DNA of 43,613 bases from positions 1 to 43,613 of the forward strand of contig NZ_JAACYI010000028.1 in the NCBI RefSeq assembly GCF_009996735.1. The letters are read 5' to 3'. Source of the DNA: Cellulomonas sp. APG4. Lineage in GTDB: Bacteria > Actinomycetota > Actinomycetes > Actinomycetales > Cellulomonadaceae. Within the stretch, counting starts at the first letter, position 1; every line of letters begins with the position of its first letter. This document shows, in pieces, positions 26,834-34,400 of this stretch. The notes under the pieces were generated by a model, which searched no databases, was not told the origin of the DNA, and worked only from the letters and a program-made list of their open reading frames with translations. The position numbers and the translations under genes are program-made.

Positions 26834-27159
26834 GCGCAGGTGCAGCCTTCCGTGCAGCAGGACGGGTCGACGGTGAGCACGAGCGCGAGCAGCTCGCCCA
26901 GCGCAGGGGCGAGGTGCGCGTCGGAGAGCCGGTACCAGGTGCGGCGTCCGTCGGGGATCGACTCTACAAGCCCGCAGCCGCGCAGGCAGGCGAGCTGGTT
27001 CGACATCACCTGCCGCGAGACGCCGAGGGCGTCGGCGAGGTCCGACGGGTAAGCCGGTGCCTCGCGCAGGGACAGCAGGATGCGTGCGCGGGTCTCGTCG
27101 GAGAGCGCATGGCCTAGCCGCGCGAGCGCCGATGTGTGTGTGAGGGTCGCCGTCGTCAC
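26830..27159 (-). CDS. cmtR: CmtR-like ArsR-family metal-sensing repressor
   Basis: This 109-residue winged-helix protein starts at GTG 27159. The HTH reads PSDLADALGVSRQVMSNQLACLRGCGLVE. Cys58 and Cys62 in the recognition helix, plus Cys101/Cys102 near the C-terminus, match Cys57, Cys61 and Cys102, the Cd/Pb ligands of mycobacterial CmtR. The extra CTCA end adds more thiols. It is co-transcribed with the CDF exporter. An inverted repeat lies just upstream of the start, so it likely represses its own operon until cadmium or lead binds. Confidence 0.85.
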   Translation of the reverse strand: MTTATLTHTSALARLGHALSDETRARILLSLREAPAYPSDLADALGVSRQVMSNQLACLRGCGLVESIPDGRRTWYRLSDAHLAPALGELLALVLTVDPSCCTEGCTCA

Positions 27160-27168
27160 GCGATCGAC

Positions 27169-27188
27169 AGTACACGAGTGCCTGTACT
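27169..27188. promoter_or_regulatory. Operator of the CmtR-like repressor
   Basis: AGTACA, eight bases, TGTACT: an inverted repeat ending 10 bases upstream of the repressor start codon. Imperfect symmetry continues inward (CG/CC). The position fits autorepression of the metal-export operon. Confidence 0.7.
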
Positions 27189-27289
27189 CACGACCGGGGT
27201 GCCCGACGTCGTCGTCGGCCGGCACGGTCGCGCGGCCGTGCGGGATGCTTGCTCCCGCCCGCCTGCCGCCTCCCGGAGGTCCCGCCGTC

Positions 27290-27889
27290 ATGACCAGCCT
27301 CGCCGAGCAGCTCGCCCACATGGCCACGGGCGCGATGTACGACGACCTCACGCCTGAGCTCATCGCCGCTCGCGAGCGCGCCGTCCTCGCCACGACGGCC
27401 TACAACGCGTCGTACGGGCGGCCGCCCGAGGAGCGTGCGCGCCTGCTCGCCGAGCTGCTGGGCTCGGTGGGCGAGGGGGCGACCTTCGAGCCGACGTTCC
27501 GGTGCGAGTTCGGCACCAACATCCACCTGGGCGCGCGGTTCTACGCGAACTTCGACTGCGTCATGCTCGATGGCGCACCCATCACCATCGGCGATGACGT
27601 GCTGCTCGGTCCGAAGGTGGGTCTGTACACCTCGAACCACGCCCTCGACCTCGCGGAGCGCATGGGCGGTGCGTGCCGCGCGCTGCCGATCACCGTCGGC
27701 GACGGCGTGTGGATCGGCGGAGGTGTCACCGTGCTCCCGGGCGTGACCATCGGCGACGGCGCCGTCGTCGGCGCGGGGAGCGTCGTCACGCGCGACGTGC
27801 CCGCCGGGACACTCGTCGCGGGCAACCCCGCGCGGGTGATCCGGCCGATCACGGGCGAGGACCGCACCGGCTACGTCCCGCAGCACTGA
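27290..27889 (+). CDS. Maltose/galactoside O-acetyltransferase family protein
   Basis: It is predicted to transfer acetyl from acetyl-CoA to a sugar hydroxyl. The 199-residue product begins with the maltose-acetyltransferase cap (EQLAHMATGAMYDDLTPELIAARERA). A left-handed beta-helix of hexapeptide repeats follows (ITIGDDVLLGPKVGLY, ITVGDGVWIGGGVTVLPGVTIGDGAVVGAGSVV). His117 in YTSNHALD is the catalytic base at the expected position. NPARVIR closes the fold. ATG at 27290 has GGAGG about ten bases upstream. The exact acceptor is unknown. Confidence 0.92.
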   Translation: MTSLAEQLAHMATGAMYDDLTPELIAARERAVLATTAYNASYGRPPEERARLLAELLGSVGEGATFEPTFRCEFGTNIHLGARFYANFDCVMLDGAPITIGDDVLLGPKVGLYTSNHALDLAERMGGACRALPITVGDGVWIGGGVTVLPGVTIGDGAVVGAGSVVTRDVPAGTLVAGNPARVIRPITGEDRTGYVPQH

Positions 27890-27939
27890 CGCATCCGACG
27901 GCCGATCCGGCCGCGGCCCCACCGCCCCCGGGCCGCGGC

Positions 27940-28575
27940 TCAGCCCACCGGGCCCGGCAGGCTCCGCACGACGACGGCGCGTCCCGCCTCGAGCAGCGAG
28001 CGGGCCAGGGTCACGCCGTCCACGCCGGTCCCGGCGAGCATCGCGCCGTCCCGGAGCATCACCAGCTGCACGGCGGCCTGGTCCGCGTCCGGCACGCCCA
28101 GCGCCGCGAGCAGCTCGGCTGCCGTCGTCCGCAGCCAGGTCCGGTGCTCGTCGGCGACACGGCGGACCGGGTGGTGCGGGTCCGGGTACTCGGCCACGGC
28201 GTTGAGGAACGGGCAGCCGCGGAACCCGTCGCCGCATGCCTGGGCGGTGAGCTGGTCGGCGTACGTGGTGAGCACCTCGGCGGGTGCGAGGTGCTCGCGC
28301 CAGGCCGCAACCGCCGCGCGCTCGGCGGCCGCGACGGTCGTCAGGTAGGCGACCACGAGGTCGTCCTTGGTGGGGAAGTGCCGGTAGAAGGTCGCCTTGG
28401 TCACGTGGGCGTCCGCCATGACGACGTCGGCGCTGACCGCGCGGATGCCCTCGGCGTAGAAGCGTGGTCCCGCAGCGGCGAGGATGCGCCGGGCGGCGTC
28501 GGACTGCCCTCCGTCGCGTGACGGACGGCCCACCACGGGCGCCGCCGGGTGGTCGAGGGCGACCGGCGCCGTCAT
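27940..28575 (-). CDS. TetR-family repressor
   Basis: The product has 211 residues. The HTH is AARRILAAAGPRFYAEGIRAVSADVVMADAHVTKATFYRHFPTKDDLVVAYL. The C-terminal domain contains FRGCPFLNAVAEY, of the same subgroup as the TetR at 17023-17727. The gene overlaps the DoxX stop by four bases (ATGA at 28572-28575), so it is the second gene of a DoxX-TetR operon. A 28-bp operator lies before DoxX. This is an autoregulated pair, likely responsive to thiol or oxidative stress given DoxX; that is inference. Confidence 0.9.
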   Translation of the reverse strand: MTAPVALDHPAAPVVGRPSRDGGQSDAARRILAAAGPRFYAEGIRAVSADVVMADAHVTKATFYRHFPTKDDLVVAYLTTVAAAERAAVAAWREHLAPAEVLTTYADQLTAQACGDGFRGCPFLNAVAEYPDPHHPVRRVADEHRTWLRTTAAELLAALGVPDADQAAVQLVMLRDGAMLAGTGVDGVTLARSLLEAGRAVVVRSLPGPVG

Positions 28576-29033
28576 CGGGCGTCCGTCCGGGTGCGTGCGG
28601 CGCGGAACGCGGCCCAGGCGCCGGTCGACCACAGCGCCCAGGCGACGAGCACGGCCTGGAACGGCAGGCGCGCGAGCCGCTTGGCGTCGGTGTCGAGGCC
28701 AAAGCCGTCCTTGCCCTCGACGTACTGCGCGACGTTGCCGGGGAAGATCGCGACGAAGAAGAGCGCCGCGACCACGCCGACCCACGGCCGCAGGCGACGG
28801 GGTGCGAGTGTGAGGGCGAGTCCCAGTGCGACCTCGACCACACCCGAGGCGACCACCACGAGGTCGTGGTCGACAGGCACCCACGACGGAACCTGGGCCT
28901 GGAACTCCTCGCGCGCGAACGTGAGATGGCTGACCCCGGCGAAGGCGAGCGTCGCACCGAGCCAGACCCGACCGATGGTCCGGGGAACACTGACGGGTGC
29001 CTCGGCAGGCGTCGCGGGGAAGGTCGAGGGCAT
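28572..29033 (-). CDS. DoxX-family membrane protein
   Basis: This 153-residue protein has four membrane segments: around residues 18-37, 57-77, 84-103 and 126-146. [26 protein letters not shown] and [13 protein letters not shown] are typical of the DoxX/MauE-like fold with a conserved [21 protein letters not shown] is the third helix. Family members have been linked to redox or sulfur-stress systems, but no reaction is certain. It is the first gene of an operon with a TetR regulator. Confidence 0.87.
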   Translation of the reverse strand: MPSTFPATPAEAPVSVPRTIGRVWLGATLAFAGVSHLTFAREEFQAQVPSWVPVDHDLVVVASGVVEVALGLALTLAPRRLRPWVGVVAALFFVAIFPGNVAQYVEGKDGFGLDTDAKRLARLPFQAVLVAWALWSTGAWAAFRAARTRTDAR

Positions 29034-29045
29034 CGGGCGCTCCAG

Positions 29046-29073
29046 ACGGTAGACGAACGAGTACGTCTACCGT
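29046..29073. promoter_or_regulatory. Operator of the DoxX-TetR operon
   Basis: ACGGTAGACG, eight bases (AACGAGTA), CGTCTACCGT: two perfect 10-base arms. It starts 13 bases upstream of the DoxX start codon and lies in the gap divergent from the cold-shock-domain gene. It is the clear candidate site for the TetR protein encoded in the same operon. Confidence 0.88.
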
Positions 29074-29164
29074 ACGACGGCCGTCGCCGCCGTGCGCGGG
29101 ACGGACCTTGGGCGGAGGCTGGGACACTGGAGCGCATCCCATCTGTATCCACGAGGAGCTCACC

Positions 29165-30124
29165 GTGCCCCACGCAGTTGTCCGCTGGTTCGACGCCGAC
29201 CGCGGTTTCGGCTTCCTCGACCTCGGGGAGGGCGAGGAGGACCTGTTCGTGCACGCCTCCGAGATCGTCGGCGGCGACGCGGCGCGGGTGCTGCGCGAGG
29301 GCCAGACCGTCGAGTTCGAGATGGGCGAGGGCGACCGCGGTCCGCAGGCCCGCCGGGTGCGGGTCACGGGCGGCCAGGCCGCGGACGCGACCCTCGGGGT
29401 GCTCGGGACGGTGACCTGGTACGAGCCCGCCAAGGGGTACGGCTTCCTCACGCCCGACGGCGGCGGGGCGGAGATCTTCGTGCACAGCTCGGCCATCGTG
29501 GGTGGCGGCGTGATCACCGAGGGCCAGCGCGTCGCGTTCCTCGTCGTCGAGGGCGAGAAGGGTCCGCAGGCCGACCACCTGCTGCCGCTGGGTGCCGAGG
29601 CGGCACGGCCCGCCGCCTCCGACGGCGCGGACGGCACCGTCTCCTGGTACGACACGGACAAGGGCTTCGGGTTCCTCACGCCCGACGCCGGTGGGGACGA
29701 CGTGTTCGTCCACTACCGCGCCCTCGGCAGCCTGACTGAGCTCTCGGAGGGCGACCGGGTCAGCTTCGAGACGGTGGCGAGCGATCGCGGCCCGCAGGCA
29801 CGCGACGTCCACGTGGTGGGCGGCACCGGGCGCACGGGCGCCCCCGCCGGCCGGGACCGCGCGGGCTCGCCCACCTCCCGTGACCGCGCCGGCGCGCCCA
29901 AGGCCTCGGCCCGCGGCGGTGCCCGTGCCGGCGAGGGCGTCGTCACGCGCTACGACGCCGACCGCGGCTTCGGCTTCATCGCGCCCGACGCCGGCGGCGC
30001 CGACCTGTTCGTCCACGTGTCGGTGGTCCGCGGCGGTGAGCCGCTGCAGGAGGGCGACCGGGTGCGCTTCAAGGTGCGCCAGAGCGACCGCGGCCCGCAG
30101 GCCGACGCCGTCGAGCGCCTCTGA
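29165..30124 (+). CDS. Protein with four tandem cold-shock domains
   Basis: The 319-residue product starts at GTG 29165 (GAGGAG upstream). Four cold-shock domains follow each other, each with both nucleic-acid-binding motifs: RGFGFL (13-18) with DLFVH (26-30), KGYGFL (90-95) with EIFVH (103-107), KGFGFL (166-171) with DVFVH (179-183), and RGFGFI (267-272) with DLFVH (280-284). Each ends in GPQA. Domains 1-3 are joined by short linkers. A low-complexity linker of about 35 residues, with RDRAG repeated, precedes domain 4. Normal bacterial cold-shock proteins are ~67 residues with one domain. It should bind single-stranded RNA or DNA over a long stretch, perhaps as a chaperone. It is not an OB-fold aminoacyl or nuclease protein. 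Confidence 0.93.
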   Translation: MPHAVVRWFDADRGFGFLDLGEGEEDLFVHASEIVGGDAARVLREGQTVEFEMGEGDRGPQARRVRVTGGQAADATLGVLGTVTWYEPAKGYGFLTPDGGGAEIFVHSSAIVGGGVITEGQRVAFLVVEGEKGPQADHLLPLGAEAARPAASDGADGTVSWYDTDKGFGFLTPDAGGDDVFVHYRALGSLTELSEGDRVSFETVASDRGPQARDVHVVGGTGRTGAPAGRDRAGSPTSRDRAGAPKASARGGARAGEGVVTRYDADRGFGFIAPDAGGADLFVHVSVVRGGEPLQEGDRVRFKVRQSDRGPQADAVERL

Positions 30125-30145
30125 CCGGCCCCATCCCAGCGCGCG

Positions 30146-30196
30146 CCGAGGTCGCCGCCCCCGCCCGAGGTCGTCGGCCGCACCCGGCGACCTCGG
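30146..30196. terminator. Possible hairpin between convergent genes
   Basis: CCGAGGTCGCC (30146-30156) and GGCGACCTCGG (30186-30196) are perfect 11-base inverted arms with a 29-base loop that itself contains CGAGGTCG. It stands between the cold-shock-domain gene and the YbjQ gene, which run towards each other. It may terminate both transcripts. Confidence 0.55.
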
Positions 30197-30205
30197 GAGC
30201 GGGGG

Positions 30206-30598
30206 TCAGGGCTGGGGCGGTTGCTGGGCGGTGCGGGTGAGGTGCATCGACTGCTCGGTCGCGCCCGGCTGCCCGGCCGGGACGGGGTGGGCGACGACGG
30301 CGGTGCCGTAGGCGCAGACCTCGGTGAAGGCCTGGCCGATGGAGCCGTTGTCGAACCGCATCGCGACGATCGCGTTCGCCCCGCGCCGCTGCGCCTCCTC
30401 GACCATGCGCTGCATGACCTGCTGACGGCTCTGGTAGACGACCTGGGTGTACTCGGTGATCTCGCCACCGCCCATGGCCCGGAAGCCCGCGGTGAAGTTG
30501 GCGCCCAGGTTCGCGCTTCGCACGGTCAGGCCCATGACCTCGCCCATCACCGCCTCGATGCGGTAACCGGGGATGTCGTTCGTCGTGACCACGATCAT
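30206..30598 (-). CDS. YbjQ/UPF0145 family protein
   Basis: This 130-residue protein has the conserved core of the heavy-metal-binding-like YbjQ family. It starts with MIVVTTNDIPGYRIEAVMGEVMGLTVRSANLGANF, then a QSRQQVMQRMVEEAQRRGANAIVAMRFDNGSIG segment. The family forms pentameric rings; its function is unknown. The C-terminus ends in a proline/glutamine-rich tail (TAQQPPQP). It is transcribed towards the cold-shock-domain gene. Confidence 0.9.
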   Translation of the reverse strand: MIVVTTNDIPGYRIEAVMGEVMGLTVRSANLGANFTAGFRAMGGGEITEYTQVVYQSRQQVMQRMVEEAQRRGANAIVAMRFDNGSIGQAFTEVCAYGTAVVAHPVPAGQPGATEQSMHLTRTAQQPPQP

Positions 30599-30644
30599 GG
30601 CGTGATCGTGCCATGCGGCGAGCCGCCGGGTCGCTCGCCGAGGG

Positions 30645-31211
30645 TCAGGCCCTCCCGCGCACCGCGTGGCGCACGTGCACCGCGCCGTTGGCGAAGCGGC
30701 GGTGGTCCAGGAGCTCGAGGGCGAGGCGCAACCCACGGGGGAGGACAGGCTTGCCGCCGCCGAGCACCACGGGGTGCAGCAGCAGCACGCACTCGTCGAC
30801 GAGCCCGTGCCGGAACGCCTCGACCCCCAGGGTCGCGCCGCCCACGCTCAGGTCTGCGGCGGACTCCTCCTTCAGTCGCCGCACCGCCTCGGGGTCGAAG
30901 CGGCGCTCAAGAGTCGTCCGCGCCGTCGAGACCGTGTCGAGCGTCGTGGAGTAGACGACCTTGTCCGCCTCGCGCCAGATCTGGGCGTACTCCTGCACGA
31001 CGGCGGGCTCGTCCGTGAGCCAGTCGTCGTCCTCCCAGACGCGCATCGTCTCGTACATGCGGCGGCCGTAGAGCGAGGTGCCGACACCGCGCTCGTGCTC
31101 GTTCCAGAACGCGTGCACGTCGTCGTCGGGCACCGACCAGTCGAACGCGCCGGCCTCGTCCTCGAGGTAGCCGTCGAGCGAGGTGTTCGCCGCGTAGATG
31201 AGCTTGCCCAT
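30645..31211 (-). CDS. Dihydrofolate reductase-like (RibD C-terminal domain) protein
   Basis: The ATG at 31211 gives 188 residues. The fold begins MGKLIYAANTSLDGYLEDEAGAFDW, followed by LYGRRMYETM, EYAQIWREADKVVYSTTLD, DLSVGGATLGVEAFRHGLVDEC and LHPVVLGGGKPVLPRG. These are the marks of the RibD-C/DHFR-like family of small NADPH-dependent reductases. Members of unknown substrate are plentiful in actinobacteria. Essential DHFR residues of folate metabolism are not all evident, so it should not be called folA. Confidence 0.88.
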   Translation of the reverse strand: MGKLIYAANTSLDGYLEDEAGAFDWSVPDDDVHAFWNEHERGVGTSLYGRRMYETMRVWEDDDWLTDEPAVVQEYAQIWREADKVVYSTTLDTVSTARTTLERRFDPEAVRRLKEESAADLSVGGATLGVEAFRHGLVDECVLLLHPVVLGGGKPVLPRGLRLALELLDHRRFANGAVHVRHAVRGRA

Positions 31212-31463
31212 GTGCGCCTCCGGCCGCGCGGGAGCCCAGCGTCGCACCGCCGTGAGCTCGCCGACAAGGGTTCCGCTGGAGAGCCCGCGAGTGACCACAT
31301 ACCGGACGACTTGTCGCTTCCGTCACCCGTTCGGACCGGTACGAAACGGGATGTTCCGGCTGACCTCGCGCGCGCGCCACACAACGCCGCCGTGGGTCTT
31401 TAGTCTCATGCGAACCCTCTCCGCCGGGCCCCCGCCCGTCCCTCCCCCCACCTCGAGGACAGC

Positions 31464-34400
31464 ATGCGCCCGTCCGCACGACTCCGCCGCGCCACCGCCG
31501 CGTTCACCACCGCCGCCCTGGCGCTCACCATGCTCGCGGCGGGGCTCGTGGCGCCCGCCACCGCGGCCGGCGTGGGGGTCGTCATCGACGACTTCAGCGG
31601 AACCTCGATGGGCACCCGGACGCTCGTCGTGCAGCAGGGGTACAGCTGCGACGTGACGGGCAACACCACCCAGACCCCGGGTGCCGGCACGCTCCGGCTC
31701 GAGGTGCGCGTGCCCGACTCAGTGGGCTGCCCCTATGCCCAGGCGCAGGTCCTGTGGACGGCCAGCGGGACGGTGGACATCGCGGCCGGCGGTGCCGACC
31801 GCATCGAGATGCGGTACCGCGACGTGCTGCCGAACCAGACCCCCGCGGTGACGTTCGGGCTGCGGCTCACGGACGTGAACGGGCGGGTCGCGACCGTGGG
31901 CGGGCTGTCCCGCAACGGTGGCGCCGCGTCCGACTGGCTGACGGTCCGCTACACCCCCGCGTACGAGGGCGACGTCGCGGTGCTGAGCTTCCAGAGCGGG
32001 TTCGACCGCACCCAGGTGAAGAGCGTCGCGCTGCTCGTCGCCGCGACCACCTCGAACCAGAACGTCGCGGTGACCCTCGAGGAGCTCCGCGCCAGCAACG
32101 GTGAGCCCGTCTACCAGGCGCCCGCCTTCACCTCGACCGCCCCGCTCGTGTTCCCGCCGTCGACGAGCACCACGCGGACCGTGACCGTCACCGGCAACCC
32201 CGCGCCGGACGTCTCCGTGACCTCCGCGACGCCGTCCTGGATGACCGTCTCGACGAGCAAGTCCAGCTCGGCCACGACCGTCACCCTCAGCGGGAACCCG
32301 GGCACCGCCTACGCGGAGACCTCCCTGAGCCTGCACGCGAACGTCGCTGGTTCCCTCACCGCCGACGCGACCATCCCCGTCGTCGTGCCCTCACCCGTCA
32401 CGGTCGGCTACTCGAGCGCGAACGCGACGCTCGGCGAGGCGGGCTTGGTGACGCTGGGAACGGCCACCTCGACCCCCGGCTCGCGGATCCTCGGCCCGAC
32501 CACGGGGCTCCCGCCGGGCACGGCGCTCGAGGTCCACGGCTCCGACGTGCGGCTCGTCGGCGCGCCGACGTCCACGGGTACTTTCACGGTCGCGACGACG
32601 GTGGGCAACGACTACCGGTCCGCACCGTTCAGCCGGCAGGTGGTGGTCGGGGCGACGGCCTCCGTCGACGCCGTCGCCGACCAGCACGTGGTCCTGGGTG
32701 AGTCGCTCTCGCTGCCCCTCACGGTGGCGGGGTACCCGGCGCCCTCGGTGGACGTCACGGGCCTGCCCGACGGCGTGACCTACGCGGACGGCGTGATCGC
32801 CGGTACGCCGACGTCGTCGGGCGCCCATGCCGTCACCGTCGACGTGACGAACGCCTGGGGCTCGGGCTCGACGAGCTTCGCGATGACCGTCGGCCCGCGG
32901 CCCACCGTCACGACCCCCGCGGCGACCCTCGTGACCGCCGGCGAGGCGACCGCTCTTCCCGTCGCCGTGTCCGGCGCGCCCGACGACGTCACGGCCACCG
33001 GCCTGCCCGACGGCCTCGCGCTCGCGTTCTCCGCGTCCACCGCGTCGATCACCGGGACCCCGTCGCGGCCGACGAGCGCGGCCCAGACCAGTGGGACCGC
33101 GACGATCACCGCGACCAACGCGTTCGCGACGGCCACCACGGACTGGAGCTGGACCGTCCAGGCGGCCCCCGAGCTCGCGGGTCCCGCGACCGTGTCGACG
33201 ACGCTGGGCACCCCGTTCACCGGCGCCCAGGTGGTCGCGACAGGCTTCCCGACCCCCGAGGTGTCGGTGCAGGGCGCGGCGGACCTGCCCGCGGGCGTCT
33301 CGCTCGACCTGACGACGCCCGGGGTGGTGTCCGTGGTCGGCACGCCGTTCGCGTCCGGCACCGCCGTGCTCGAGATCACCGCGGACAACGGCGTGGGCGC
33401 CCCGGTGGTGCGCACGCTGACCGTCCGTGCGCTCGTCGGTCCGTCGTTCGTCGACGCCGCGCCGCGGCTCACGCTCGCGGCGGGTTCGACGGACGAGCTC
33501 ACCCTCGCGTGGGCCGGCGACCCGGTCCCGACGCTGAGCCTCGGCTCCGCCCTGCCGTCGTGGCTCACGTTCGACGACACCAGTGGCAGGTTCGTGGCAT
33601 CGCCGGGCACCGACGTGGCGGGCGTGTTCGGTCCGTACGCGGTCACCGCCACCAACCCGGCCGGCTCCGCCGTCGCCGACGTGACCGTCGAGGTCACCGC
33701 ACCCCCGACGGTCGTCCGGGAGCTCGCGGGCCTCGTCGGGCCCGTCGGCACCCCCGTCGCCGGGCTCACGATCGCCACGTACCGCGGCCACCCGACGCCC
33801 GACGTCACGGTCAGCGGGCTCCCCGCCGGTCTCACGGCGACCACCACGGGTGGCGTCGTCACGATCGCGGGCACGCCCACGGAGGGCGGTGACGTCGTCG
33901 CCACGATCACCGCGACCAACGCCCACGGGTCGGACTCCGCGCCGTTCCCCATCGAGATCCACGCCCCGCCCACGCTGAGCGCGCCCGCGACGGTCACCGT
34001 CCCGCAGGGCGTCGCGACGACGCTCCCCGTGACGGTCGGCGGCTATCCGCGGCCCCTGCTGGTCGCGGATGGCCTGCCCGACGGGCTCGTCGTCGACGGT
34101 GCGGCGGGCACCATCACCGGCACGCCGGTGGCCCCCGGGGCCTCCGAGGTGCGCCTGTCACTCACCCGCGGCGGCACTCCGGTCGCCGGGTCCGACGTGA
34201 CCGTGACCGTCCACGTCACCGCGGCGCCGACGTTCGTCACGCCCCCCACGCGCACGACGACGCGCCTCGGCTCGCCCGTGGACGTGGCGGCCTTCGTGGG
34301 CGCCGGGTACCCGGTGCCGACGGCCTCGGCCGCCGGCCTGCCGACGGGCCTGACGCTGAGCCAGAGCGGTGCGTCGGTGCGCCTGGTCGGCACCCCGATG

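Noticed and set aside
30645-31211. Folate-pathway dihydrofolate reductase (folA)
   Set aside because: The sequence belongs to the RibD-C-like branch with LSVGGATLG and LGGGKPVLP; there is no thyA neighbour.
31326-31350. Hairpin CCCGTT/AACGGG upstream of the surface protein gene as an operator or terminator
   Set aside because: Six pairs only, without further symmetry or a clear position relative to a promoter; too weak to annotate. The rest of 31212-31463 shows nothing else identifiable.
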